Source: Lysobacterales bacterium (GTDB taxonomy: Bacteria; Pseudomonadota; Gammaproteobacteria; Xanthomonadales; SZUA-36). Taken from it: a DNA stretch of 56,635 nt. The stretch lies in assembly GCA_014238945.1 (NCBI GenBank), contig JABAAB010000028.1, forward strand, positions 1-56,635, written 5' to 3'. The position numbers and the translations under genes are program-made. The notes under the pieces were generated by a model. That model was not told where the DNA came from, ran no database searches, and saw nothing but the letters and a program-made list of their open reading frames with translations. This document shows positions 44,216 through 53,683 of the stretch, in pieces (within the stretch, counting starts at the first letter, position 1; each line of letters begins with the position of its first letter).

Positions 44216-46414
44216 TCAAAAACGAAATGTGTAACTGGTTTTGAATGTGATGTCACCAGATACAGCGGTAAAGTGCCTGTCTTCGAGATAATCCATGTAT
44301 TCCCGGTTAACAACCAGGATGAGCTCCCGCCCGGCCCGTGGAATCCATCCCAGGATGCTGTTGAATCCGAGGCTGTCGGATACATTGTCGTATTGCACAA
44401 AGTTTTCCCAGTACCATGCACTGTTGAATGCGATATCAGCGCGTGCTCCAATCAACCGGGTGGTAAATGCACCCTCGGGCAGAGCGATATCGTAGTAGTC
44501 ATAACTGACCGAAAACTTGAAATGTGCACTCGGACGCCACAACAAAGCTGCACCGGCAGCATCCTGGCTGCCATGGTAAAAATCACCGCCACAGTAATAG
44601 GCTTCTGCGGACACTTTTCGAAACTCGGCGCTGGCAGCGTTGATGCAATACTGTTCAAACGAGTAATCACCGATGGGAATGACGATGCCATCTGATATTT
44701 CAAATGGCTCGGTCAGCACCTCATCGACCAGTGAATAATGAAACACTGCCTGGTCACGGGATGGATTGCTGATTTCCAGCGGCCGCAGTGTAATAACCTG
44801 TGACTGGAGATCTCCACCAATGGTCTCAATGCGCTCGTAATCCATGCCCGTGTAAATGGTTCTGAACAATTCGGATTCCGGGTACCAGGTATAACCTGCC
44901 TCGGTGGTCAGATCACGAATCCCGGTACGATTGACAAATCCGAGGGCGGGGAAGAAATTTTCCTGGATTTCCTTTAAACCGAGCGCATATCGCAATCCCT
45001 CAGCACTCGGCTTTTTCAAGGTAAACCCGTAGGCCGCCGCGTCACCCTTGACACCCTCGGTTTCACTTTGTTGATACCACATTGAGCCTTCCAGCGTGCC
45101 CCCATCTGACAACTGTGTATTCAGATATCTGAAATCAACACCCGCCACGGTGTTGTCCAGCGCCGAATTCGGATCACCATGTGTCAGTATCATGCCAACA
45201 CTTGACTCGGCCAATACATTGGCTGCAAAACGCGCGACAAACAATTCGCTCTTGTCCAGGTCGTCGAATTCATCCTGTTGTATGGCCAGCATGCCGATGT
45301 CCCAGCGCCCTGCTCGCCCCGTCATCTTGGCACCGAAATTAATATCTATGGTTTCACCTTCCGCCCCCAACCCGAGACGTCTCGAGAAAAACGGTCGGCC
45401 ACTTTCCTGCTCAACCCGGGACAAGGTCGTCTTGGCGCGGTAGTCACGGCCACCGATCTTGCCGAATTCGAAGATATCGCTGTCCTGCAGGAAAAAACCA
45501 CGGCGCTCCGGAAAAAACAGACCAAATCGGGTCAGGTTGATCTGGCGCGGATCAGCACCGGTTCCCGAAAAATCTGTATTGATGGTCACCGCGGCGGTCA
45601 AAGCCGGTGTCAGTTTGTAAAACACATCGATGGCGGGCACGATTTCTGTATCGCTGGTGTGGTCTTCAAAATTTTTGGACTGCTTGATGCGTATGCCAGG
45701 AATAACATCCAGTCCAAACCCCTGTTGGGCGCCCTTTATACCCTTCATTTTCCCGGACACAGCCGGATTCTGGGTCCGGTTGGCAGATACCCAGCCCAGA
45801 TGCTCCGCCTTGCGCCCAATATAACGCGCAATATTCAGACCCCAGGTCTCACTTTGCGGGTCGAATGACAGGGTCTTGAAAGGTATTTCAATTTCGGCCG
45901 TCCAGCCCTGATCATCAATGACTGTCTCACCGTGCCATATGCCGTTCCAGTTCCAGTTCTCCTCGATTACATTGGTGTACAGCGCCTGGGTGCGAACCGC
46001 GTTGGGTGTCAGGTCAAATGCGTAGCCGGAACGGCCTTTATTGAACGGATCCAGCATCACGGTAATACTGTCCTCACCGAATGAAAAGTCACCCTGGCGC
46101 AGAATTTGGGCACTGATCTTATCTGCTTCGCTGTCACGAAATATTGCGGCCACATACAGTGCTTCGTCTGTGTAGACAATATAAATAATAGATTTTTCAG
46201 AAGGTGGTCCGTATTCATTTGGTTTGACCTCGTGCAGGTCCTCGATGCTTACCGCCCCCGCCCACGCATCGTCATCAAGCACTCCATCGAGTACCGGTGC
46301 CTTGTCAACACGGCTTACTTCGATGATCCTGCTGTCGGAATCTGCCAATTGCGCATGTACGGATTGCACAAGCAACCCGGTCGACAGCAACACAAATGCC
46401 AGTTGTTTGATCAT
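44216..46414 (-). CDS. DUF5916 outer-membrane protein with CBM9-like domain
   Basis: 732 residues from ATG 46414, which starts a signal peptide (MIKQLAFVLLSTGLLVQSVHA). A CBM9-like N-terminal domain (APVLDGVLDDDAWAGAVSIE; ALYVAAIFRDSEADKISAQI; GYAFDLTPNAVRTQALYTN) is followed by the DUF5916 region predicted to be a beta-barrel, ending in an aromatic C-terminal strand (TAVSGDITFKTSYTFRF, terminal Phe). The length is near the family norm. Such proteins are thought to sit in the outer membrane; ligand unknown. It is convergent with the DUF3095 gene. Confidence 0.85.
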   Translation of the reverse strand: MIKQLAFVLLSTGLLVQSVHAQLADSDSRIIEVSRVDKAPVLDGVLDDDAWAGAVSIEDLHEVKPNEYGPPSEKSIIYIVYTDEALYVAAIFRDSEADKISAQILRQGDFSFGEDSITVMLDPFNKGRSGYAFDLTPNAVRTQALYTNVIEENWNWNGIWHGETVIDDQGWTAEIEIPFKTLSFDPQSETWGLNIARYIGRKAEHLGWVSANRTQNPAVSGKMKGIKGAQQGFGLDVIPGIRIKQSKNFEDHTSDTEIVPAIDVFYKLTPALTAAVTINTDFSGTGADPRQINLTRFGLFFPERRGFFLQDSDIFEFGKIGGRDYRAKTTLSRVEQESGRPFFSRRLGLGAEGETIDINFGAKMTGRAGRWDIGMLAIQQDEFDDLDKSELFVARFAANVLAESSVGMILTHGDPNSALDNTVAGVDFRYLNTQLSDGGTLEGSMWYQQSETEGVKGDAAAYGFTLKKPSAEGLRYALGLKEIQENFFPALGFVNRTGIRDLTTEAGYTWYPESELFRTIYTGMDYERIETIGGDLQSQVITLRPLEISNPSRDQAVFHYSLVDEVLTEPFEISDGIVIPIGDYSFEQYCINAASAEFRKVSAEAYYCGGDFYHGSQDAAGAALLWRPSAHFKFSVSYDYYDIALPEGAFTTRLIGARADIAFNSAWYWENFVQYDNVSDSLGFNSILGWIPRAGRELILVVNREYMDYLEDRHFTAVSGDITFKTSYTFRF

Positions 46415-46666
46415 GGTGCGTGTTAATGCGGTCTGAACCCCATCCCTCCCTGATATTGCTGCCAGAATAACAAATCGGTCAGGGGAAAGGCCAACTGCTT
46501 GTTCCTGATATTGGGCCAATTTGACCTACAGGTTCGCACTGGGAAATGTTTCGAGTCCTTTATCACGCTATTATCTTTACGGAAAGAGTGGTTCAGACTA
46601 TCAATGAAGTGATCGATATTCTGCAAGGATTGCTCACCGAAAAATGCCATGGAGGATATGGAACCA

Positions 46667-47092
46667 ATGTCTTTTAGAATGACCGGGGCGGAAAGGGAAG
46701 AATTCCTGACCGGGGTACACGTGGGCATACTCAGTATTCCGGAGCCTGGTCGTGGACCGCTGACTGCGCCAATCTGGTATGGCTACGAACCGGGCAGCGA
46801 CCTGTGGTGTGTCGTCGGGCGGGATTCCCGCAAGGGCCGTCTGCTCCACAAGGATTTGCGCGTTAGTCTCTGCGCACAAACAGAACGGGACCCTTACCAA
46901 TATGCAAGTATCGAAGGCCCGGTCACGGTGATCAAAAAGGCGAATCTGGAAAGTGAAATTCGACCATTGGCACGGCGTTACCTGGGCCGCGAAGGCGGCG
47001 ACCAGTATGTAGATTCCGAGGATCATAAAGACAGTATACTGGTGTGTATCAGACCGGAAAGATGGTTAACAGCAGATTATGGAAAGTGGTGA
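46667..47092 (+). CDS. Pyridoxamine-phosphate-oxidase-fold (PPOX) protein
   Basis: 141 residues from ATG 46667 (MSFRMTGAEREEFLTGVHVG); ATG 46649 and 46658 are also in frame. The split-barrel flavin-binding fold is seen in PLTAPIWYGYEPGSDLWCVV, GRDSRKGRLLHKDLRVSLCA, and EGPVTVIKK. Family members bind FMN, F420 or heme and do varied redox chemistry, often in defence against oxidised substrates; function here is unassigned. It stands alone between a divergent DUF5916 gene and an exported protein. Confidence 0.82.
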   Translation: MSFRMTGAEREEFLTGVHVGILSIPEPGRGPLTAPIWYGYEPGSDLWCVVGRDSRKGRLLHKDLRVSLCAQTERDPYQYASIEGPVTVIKKANLESEIRPLARRYLGREGGDQYVDSEDHKDSILVCIRPERWLTADYGKW

Positions 47093-47172
47093 CCACCAAA
47101 TATTTAGTATGATACAGACAACCACACACATATTGGGCGAACTCCCTTGATGGCCATATGGAAGACAACACA

Positions 47173-48480
47173 ATGACTCGTATATTGATCGCAGTAATTA
47201 GCACTTTTTTCGCAATCAGCTCTGTCCATGCAAACGAATTTGAGCCATCAACCATGACGGTTCCAACCACCAGTATTCTGGATGCGGCTATGCTCAAGGG
47301 TGAGCACTACACAATTGCAGAAACAGTGGAAGTCAACGGCTACATGAACCACTACACCGTGGATTCCGAATTCGGTCAGTTCACTGCGGTGGGAAACCGG
47401 GCATTGAAGAAACTGCTGCATGAGATTGACGCCATCGCAGAACTTCGCAACACAACATCCACCAGTGCCAGTACCGACGCCGCCATCGGAGTAGTCACCG
47501 ATACTGGGAAATCCGCGGTCAACCTCGCCATGAACCCGGTGGATTCGGTCAAGGGAATGTCCGCCGGTGCATCGCGTTTCTTCAAGAGAACCACCAGGAC
47601 GGCCAAGAATGTGGGCAGCGAAGTCGCAGATGCTGCCGGTGACGCCGTCAGTGATGATGATGAAGAGGATGAAACCGCCGGTGATGATGAGGCGGATGAT
47701 GAGGGCCTGACTACCCAACTGGCATCCTCTTTCATGGGTATTGGCAAGGCACATCGAAAGCTCGCCAGGGAATTGAAGGTTGATCCTTATTCAAATAACG
47801 CTGTTCTGCAAGAGGACCTGAACCGGGTAGCTCAGGTTTCGGGGTCCGTAAGCAAAATAAGCAAGATCCTGATGCCGATTCCGTCCGTAGTGGGTACCGC
47901 CGCTGATGTCAGCGAACTGGTATGGAATCTGAGTCCGGTGGACCTGTTGATCCAGAACGAGGAAAAGCTTGAGGCAATGGGCTATTCCGAAGAATTGATC
48001 AAAACGTTTTTTTCAAACCCGGTATTTTCCCCGACAGAGCAAACCATCCTGGTCGCGGCACTGGGAGCCATGGACAAGGTGAAAGGCAGAGATGTATTGC
48101 TGGGAATAGCGAACTCAGCCGAAACCGAGATTGAAGGTGAGTTTTTGGTCAGATCAATCCTGTTTGTGCAGTTGTACCATGAAAATGTCGAGCCAGTTGC
48201 AAAGCTCATTTCGGTTCCCAACGGACTGGTGCCTGTGGCGATCACCCAAAGCGGGGACGGCTTGATCGTTGCGCCACTTGATCACCTGTTGTGGACCGAG
48301 GAGATTGCAACAGCCACGCAGAAACTACGCAAATTGATCGATGCCAGCGGAGCCATCGACGAAAACCTGTTGTGGGTTGAAGGTCAGGTCTCGGATATGG
48401 CCCTCGCCCGCCTGAATACCAATGGCTGGGTGGAATCAACCGATGGTTTTGACAAAGTGGAAGCCATGATCAAGAACTAG
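47173..48480 (+). CDS. Exported protein of unknown function with acidic linker
   Basis: 435 residues from ATG 47173 (GGAAG upstream), giving a signal peptide (MTRILIAVISTFFAISSVHA). The N-terminal part (HYTVDSEFGQFTAVGNRALK) is followed by a Ser/Thr/Ala-rich segment. A very acidic run (DDDEEDETAGDDEADDEG, about residues 160-177) precedes long helices (IGKAHRKLARELKVDP; LNRVAQVSGSVSKISKI) and a C-terminal globular region of about 160 residues. I do not recognise the family. The acidic linker may bind metal or separate domains. No neighbours suggest a role. Confidence 0.7.
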   Translation: MTRILIAVISTFFAISSVHANEFEPSTMTVPTTSILDAAMLKGEHYTIAETVEVNGYMNHYTVDSEFGQFTAVGNRALKKLLHEIDAIAELRNTTSTSASTDAAIGVVTDTGKSAVNLAMNPVDSVKGMSAGASRFFKRTTRTAKNVGSEVADAAGDAVSDDDEEDETAGDDEADDEGLTTQLASSFMGIGKAHRKLARELKVDPYSNNAVLQEDLNRVAQVSGSVSKISKILMPIPSVVGTAADVSELVWNLSPVDLLIQNEEKLEAMGYSEELIKTFFSNPVFSPTEQTILVAALGAMDKVKGRDVLLGIANSAETEIEGEFLVRSILFVQLYHENVEPVAKLISVPNGLVPVAITQSGDGLIVAPLDHLLWTEEIATATQKLRKLIDASGAIDENLLWVEGQVSDMALARLNTNGWVESTDGFDKVEAMIKN

Positions 48481-48600
48481 AGGCTGTCCGGGCAGAATAT
48501 TGCGTACGCGGCGAGGACCATTTTAATTCACAGGTTTGAGTGTTCAATGTCCGTTCCACCGACCCGAAAACTTCTTACCCAGCTTCAGGGTTCTCCCGGC

Positions 48601-50664
48601 TTACCTTGCAAATCGTTGCAGGGCGGCCGTGTGGACGGCTTCAAACCTGGGATCAGCCCGTAGCGGTTCGAGAAAAGGGTTGTAGCGTAACAACTGGAGC
48701 TCACTGTACAGTGCCACCGGCAGCCAGTCCTGGAACGCCTGCCAGGCTGCTTGTTCTGCACCGGCCAGCACCAGCACCATCAGATTCCGATACTGGAATA
48801 CCGGCTTGACAAGAGCATCTGTGGGAAAGGCTTCCAGACTGCGTTTGCTCAGCTTCACTGTGAGCTCTTTATCACCCCGCATAGCGGCCTCAAAGGCCAG
48901 TTGCCGAAGAGCGAAGGCACCTTTCCTGTCAAGTTCTGCTGCAAGATCGCTGGCCCGATACCGGGATTCTTCGGCCTGTTCCTCATTACCGGTAAGCTCA
49001 TATAGTGCCGTCAGACTGTTGGCAATTGACAGTTGCATCAGGGTGTCATCGGCAAATTGCAGTTGTTCGGACAAGGCGTGATCGATGGCGCCCTCTGCAT
49101 CGCCTGTGTAAATCAGCATATCCAGTTTGGTCTGAAACTCAAATGTGGTGGTGACGACTACGGACTTGATCAGACTGTGGGCTGCATCAATGTCACCCTG
49201 GCAAACCAGGTAGGTGAAACTGACCGCCATCAGAATCCCGCCTTCATCCGGATAACGCTCCAGACCTTCGGCTGCCAGTTGTCTGGCCTCGTCGCAACGC
49301 CCGGCATCGAACAGGGTGTTGGTCCCCTCACGGATGTGTCCCAGGTGAGCCGGGTTGTACTCACGTGATTTGAGCAGCGCGTCGGCCGCCTCGTCCATGC
49401 GGCCCAGGCGCCGCAACAGGAAGCCGCGGGAGGCGATGACCATGTGGTCGTATGGGGCAATGGCCTCGGCCTTTTCCAACTCGACCAGTGCTGCTGAATA
49501 ATCTCTGTAACCGTAGTAATAATAGTAGGCTTCAGAAAGCAGAACCTCCACATTGTCCGGCGCCAGATATTTCGCCCGGTCCAACGCCTTGCGGGCAGAT
49601 TCGATCAGGGATTTGTCGGGGTCTGCATCGATCTCACCACCTTCTTCCCAGTAACGACGCAGATAGGCCCGGCCGAGTCTGGCCCAGGCCCCAGCAAATT
49701 CCGGGTCCAACGTCACCGCTTCGGAAAAAGCGTCCACGGCAGCTCTCAGGGAGGGCTGGGTCAGGTTTTCGGCATGCTCCAGGCCACGGAGATAGGCACG
49801 GTAGGCGTCCAGGTCTTCTGTCGGTACCTCGGCCAGCAGCCGTACTTCCCGGGGACTCAGGGTGGCGTGCATGGCATTGGAAATCGCGGTGGCGATTTCG
49901 TTTTGCACGTCAAACAGGTTGGCTGTGGTCAACTCGCGGTTGAAGGTCTCCGCCCACAGGTGTTCGTCGGTTGCGGCATCGATCAACTGGGCGTTGATGC
50001 TGACCCGCCCGCCAATGGCCTGCAACCCCCCCTCCACGATAAAACCCGCACCCAGTTCCCCACCTATCTGGCGTATGTTCCTGGTGGTGTCCACGTACTC
50101 CATCACAGAGGTGCGCGAGATCACCTTGAAGGCCCTGAGTTTAGCCAACTTGGTCAACAGGTCATCGTGAAGACCCGCTGCCAAAAAGGTGCCTTCCTCA
50201 CCTGTGGACATCGTCTTCAACGGCAGGACCGCAACTATCGGAACGGTTTTCACCTCGTATTGCGTGACTTCTGCCGATTGAATGTCCGGCCCGGATTCGG
50301 CAATAGGAACAACATCTTCCGTACCAGTGAAGCGGTCCACACCGAACATCACAAGGGCGACCACCAGCAACATGATGACCACCAGGTCCAGTTTTCGGGC
50401 GGTATGGTGGGTTATGGACTCATCACGCTGGATCTCGGATTCTTTCCTGAGACCTTCCGGTGTCATCTCGTAGACCCAGGAAAATGCAAGCATGGGTATG
50501 AATCCTATGGTCAGAAGTGCGATCAGTGCCTTGCTCCACACCAGTGGCAACTCCAGAGCCTCGACCAGCACATCGGAGACCTGTAGAGCCAACCAGCCCA
50601 CCACCACGTAGGCCATTGCCACACGGTAGACGTTGCGTCGATTGAGTTCGTTTAATACTGACAA
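48601..50664 (-). CDS. TolB-like/TPR inner-membrane protein, paralogue 2
   Basis: 687 residues, same architecture as the protein at 13084: an opening SVLNELNRRNVYRVAMAYVV, membrane segments near residues 15-70 and 95-110, a TolB-N/FlgO-like module (IVAVLPLKTMSTGEEGTFLA; FIVEGGLQAIGGRVSINAQL; EHLWAETFNRELTTANLFDV), then TPR repeats (AWARLGRAYLRRYWEEG; KAEAIAPYDHMVIAS; LKSREYNPAHLGHIREG). It begins at a TTG (50664), required to keep the conserved N-terminus, with a weak A-rich upstream site. No catalytic domain is attached. Function unknown; two copies in one window hint at an expanded family in this genome. Confidence 0.82.
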   Translation of the reverse strand: MSVLNELNRRNVYRVAMAYVVVGWLALQVSDVLVEALELPLVWSKALIALLTIGFIPMLAFSWVYEMTPEGLRKESEIQRDESITHHTARKLDLVVIMLLVVALVMFGVDRFTGTEDVVPIAESGPDIQSAEVTQYEVKTVPIVAVLPLKTMSTGEEGTFLAAGLHDDLLTKLAKLRAFKVISRTSVMEYVDTTRNIRQIGGELGAGFIVEGGLQAIGGRVSINAQLIDAATDEHLWAETFNRELTTANLFDVQNEIATAISNAMHATLSPREVRLLAEVPTEDLDAYRAYLRGLEHAENLTQPSLRAAVDAFSEAVTLDPEFAGAWARLGRAYLRRYWEEGGEIDADPDKSLIESARKALDRAKYLAPDNVEVLLSEAYYYYYGYRDYSAALVELEKAEAIAPYDHMVIASRGFLLRRLGRMDEAADALLKSREYNPAHLGHIREGTNTLFDAGRCDEARQLAAEGLERYPDEGGILMAVSFTYLVCQGDIDAAHSLIKSVVVTTTFEFQTKLDMLIYTGDAEGAIDHALSEQLQFADDTLMQLSIANSLTALYELTGNEEQAEESRYRASDLAAELDRKGAFALRQLAFEAAMRGDKELTVKLSKRSLEAFPTDALVKPVFQYRNLMVLVLAGAEQAAWQAFQDWLPVALYSELQLLRYNPFLEPLRADPRFEAVHTAALQRFAR

Positions 50665-51211
50665 GGATTGGCTTCTTTAGGTCCAGTGATAATGACAAGA
50701 GTACCTGTTCAGCCACTGCGTGACAAAATTTTGCTGAGCTGCCCATGAAAAGGGGCCAATTCAATTTTCATGCAACCCGCGAAATGCACGATGAATCCAA
50801 TCTGATTTTTTGCGAATCCGACCCCATATTTTCGACCCAGAGTGGATATACTGACCATCGTTGATCAAGAATCGACAATGAATACTTCCGGAATTACAGC
50901 TGCTGGGACGCTTGTGGGTACAATTTAGTGGTTTAATTCTGGCCGTCTGAATTTCCATTTTCGACCGATAACAGCCCATCAGGTAACTGCCATTCCAGGT
51001 TGTTCAATGATTCATTTGGCATTTATTAAAATAAGCATCTATGCTTCACCGCATTAGCGAAGACACAGAAGCCAGCCTTTGTCATATTTCAAAAAACTGA
51101 AATGTCATAATGTATTCAAGGCATGCAATGTCTACATTGTCCTTGCATGGCTGGTAGCGCAGAATTTCAATAGTTCTGCGCGCTCAGGCAACCCTTATCA
51201 GGCACCAGCCA
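50665..51211. other. Intergenic region of 547 bp
   Basis: No gene supported. A short segment around 50958-50972 (CGACCGATAACAGCCC) resembles the edge of the repeat family found at 53346 and 54264. The remainder is AT-rich with no promoter that I can assign. Confidence 0.4.
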
Positions 51212-52063
51212 ATGTCAGATAGGCTAAAGGTCAAGGCAAGCACTACCCTGATTCCCTTCCTTGTAGCACAGCTTCAAGGCTGGTCGCGTAGCACGATCAA
51301 ACAGCGCCTTAAAAACGGTTGCGTGATGGTAAACGGGGCGCAGGTTACCCGACATGACCACGAGTTGCTGGTGGGCGACCAGGTAGTCATTGAAGCCTCC
51401 GCCCGGGGTGCAACCAAACTGCGACCACAGCTCAGCATCCTTTTTAAGGATCAGGACCTGATCGCCATCAATAAACCTGCGGGTTTGTTGTCGGTAAGTT
51501 CCCGCAAAGACAAGGAACCCCATGCGTTGGGCATGCTGCGTGACCAGATGTCGCGTCGTAACCAGTCGATAAAACTGTGGCCCGTGCACCGAATTGATCG
51601 CGATACGTCCGGGGTCTTGCTGTTCGCAACCTCCCGGGAGATGCGAGAGGCGGTGATGAAGGGATGGAAAGATGTGGAAAAAACCTACCTTGCTATCGTT
51701 GAGGGTTGCCCTCAATCTGCGAGCGGTAGCATCGATCAACCGCTGCGCCTCGACCCGGTCATCTACCAGATGCATGTCGGGCCACATCCAGATGCCAAAC
51801 GTGCGGTGACGCATTTCAGCAAGGTTCGTAGTGTTGGTCAGCGCACTCTGTTGCGGGTAAACCTCGAAACCGGCCGCCAGCATCAAATACGAGCCCACCT
51901 GGCCTGGCTGGGTCACCCGGTCTTAGGTGACCAACGATACGGCACCCCTGGCATGCGAATGGGCCTGCACGCCTTACGGCTGAGTATCACCAGACCGGGG
52001 ACTAATAAGCCACTAATTTTTGAAGCTCCCGCACCGACGGATTTTTTGGCCCTGTTGCGCTAA
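51212..52063 (+). CDS. RluA-family pseudouridine synthase
   Basis: 283 residues: an S4 RNA-binding domain (RSTIKQRLKNGCVMVNGAQV) followed by the RluA catalytic domain. Motifs are AINKPAGLLSV, HRIDRDTSGVLLFAT with the catalytic Asp, KTYLAIVEG, VNLETGRQHQIRAHLAWLGHPVLGD and the terminal LHALRLSI. The enzyme isomerises uridine to pseudouridine in rRNA or tRNA; which position is not decidable, so no Rlu letter is given. It is monocistronic. Confidence 0.93.
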   Translation: MSDRLKVKASTTLIPFLVAQLQGWSRSTIKQRLKNGCVMVNGAQVTRHDHELLVGDQVVIEASARGATKLRPQLSILFKDQDLIAINKPAGLLSVSSRKDKEPHALGMLRDQMSRRNQSIKLWPVHRIDRDTSGVLLFATSREMREAVMKGWKDVEKTYLAIVEGCPQSASGSIDQPLRLDPVIYQMHVGPHPDAKRAVTHFSKVRSVGQRTLLRVNLETGRQHQIRAHLAWLGHPVLGDQRYGTPGMRMGLHALRLSITRPGTNKPLIFEAPAPTDFLALLR

Positions 52064-52191
52064 TGTGTGAGACTAGCCGGTTTGCTTTCGGTCAATATAG
52101 CCTTCCTTATTTCATTCTCTTTTATTTTGACAAAGCAGAACAGCTGCAAGTGCGGTAGGCTTATGGGAAGAGAACAAAGAGGTAGGTGGAT

Positions 52192-52413
52192 ATGCCCAAA
52201 ACAAGTATTGAAAAACTAAAAGCTGAATTAGAGGCCGCGAAAGCTAAGGGTGGCCCACATTCATTGAAAAAGCCAATTCCCGTTGTCGCGAATTTGGACA
52301 ATGGGGAGACATACAAAGGATTGGCTTTTGAGGTTCGCCCGGATGGACTGGTAATGGTTCAAACCGGGAACTGCGATTTGGGAATTCAACTCTCAAATAT
52401 CAGCATAGAGTAA
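52192..52413 (+). CDS. Small hypothetical protein
   Basis: 73 residues from ATG 52192, preceded by an AGAGGTAGGTGG Shine-Dalgarno region. A helical, Lys/Ala/Glu-rich N-terminus (TSIEKLKAELEAAKAKGG) is followed by a beta-rich part (IPVVANLDNGETYKGLAFEV and LVMVQTGNCDLGIQLSNISI). I do not recognise the family. The strong ribosome-binding site and sensible composition support it as a real gene. Confidence 0.65.
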   Translation: MPKTSIEKLKAELEAAKAKGGPHSLKKPIPVVANLDNGETYKGLAFEVRPDGLVMVQTGNCDLGIQLSNISIE

Positions 52414-52594
52414 CGGATCTGAAAGACCGAATAAACTGGGACCTGTTACAAATAGTGCCATGTAGCCAGGCTGAAATTCATATCTGATGAGTGTCCGCTA
52501 TCTGGAAAGAAGCGGGAATTCACAGTTTGTAGATAAAAGTGATAACAAAAAATGAACAGTTGACTGGCTGTTTCTCACTAGCAGGAACCAGTGA

Positions 52595-53335
52595 ATGATA
52601 TTACGACGCCTGGCGGGGCTCATCCGCCACGACAACTGGTTCACGATAATGCTGGAGTTGATCGTCGTAGTGGTTGGATTATTCCTCGCGTTTCAACTCG
52701 ATCGTTGGTACGAGTCGCAACGGAACTAGTCTGATCTGCAGGCACACCTGGTGTCTTTGACAGAGGATTTCAGAGAGAATGAAACACGACTTGCTTCGGC
52801 AATCAGCGAAGGCAAGCAGGAGATGGCAGCGGCCATCACTCTTCGCGCCGAGATTCGCAAGGATACTCCCGACCTGTCAGTTGCTGAACTCAACCAGTTG
52901 ATTTCGCAAACTTCTTTACTACCTACATTTCAGGCAGTAGACCTTGCATATAAAAATCTCATTGGCGAAGGTACGTTGGCAGATTTACGCAGCTCGGACC
53001 TTAAGAGAGAGCTGGCTGAATTTTATGCGGCCTACGAACTAACCAAAGTGATCCAGAATACGCAGGAGTTGCAATACGTCACCCTTTGGAAACCATTCGC
53101 AATGGAATACCTCGACTATGCCGCAAGTAACTTTAAGACAGGTGTGACGAGGAATTTCGTGGTACTACAGCCATATATTGATCCTGACCTGGTACTTGAG
53201 GCGATGAAGACCAAGCAGTTCGAAAACATTATTGTCATTCAGTGGGAAACATCTGAAGATTTAGTCAACGACTGGTCCAGTCTTTTGGAGAGGGTAAAGC
53301 GCATTCAGACCATACTTCCCCTTCCCAATAAATGA
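52595..53335 (+). pseudogene. Membrane-anchored protein gene with an in-frame TAG
   Basis: ATG 52595 opens MILRRLAGLIRHDNWFTIML and a single membrane helix (LIVVVVGLFLAFQLDRWYE) typical of a family of bitopic proteins with a helical extracytoplasmic part. At 52727 a TAG occurs, after which the same frame continues (SDLQAHLVSLTEDFRENETR onward) to 53335 as a long helical domain. The whole would be about 246 residues, a usual length. The stop separates the anchor from the soluble domain; an internal start at 52751 could still give the soluble part. Function unknown. Confidence 0.75.
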
Positions 53336-53345
53336 TACAAGCGGC

Positions 53346-53461
53346 TGGGTTTGGCCAAAAGCCACCTGAGGATTTTGCACATTGCAACAGTCCGCTATTT
53401 TACGAAAAGCAGCCACTCAGAAAGCGTCATTTCAAGAGTCGTAAATTTCTGCTATCGGTCA
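53346..53461 (+). repeat. Intergenic repeat, copy 1
   Basis: About 115 bp, similar over its whole length to 54264-54381. Shared landmarks are GCACATTGCA, CAGAAAGCGTCAT and the ending TTCTGC.ATCGG. It is not in a gene. The rest of 53336-53683 shows nothing else. Confidence 0.75.
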
Positions 53462-53683
53462 TAATCAGCCTCTAAATCACCAAACCTTATTTTTGCAAAA
53501 TGGCTCTGATCGCTGCTATTCTTTACTTTGAATTTTCCGGTGGTTTTCATCACAATCTGGCAAAGAATCATGGTCTGGCGTCGCATCAAATCCTCAAGGA
53601 TATTTTCACTCAAGACTTGAAATCTTTATCCTCTGCCCTAAGTTAATGTTTATAAAGGATTAATAACATAAGAGGAAATCACA

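Noticed and set aside
50761-50979. 72-codon minus-strand frame
   Set aside because: Intergenic, with odd composition and no ribosome-binding site; overlaps a repeat-like edge.
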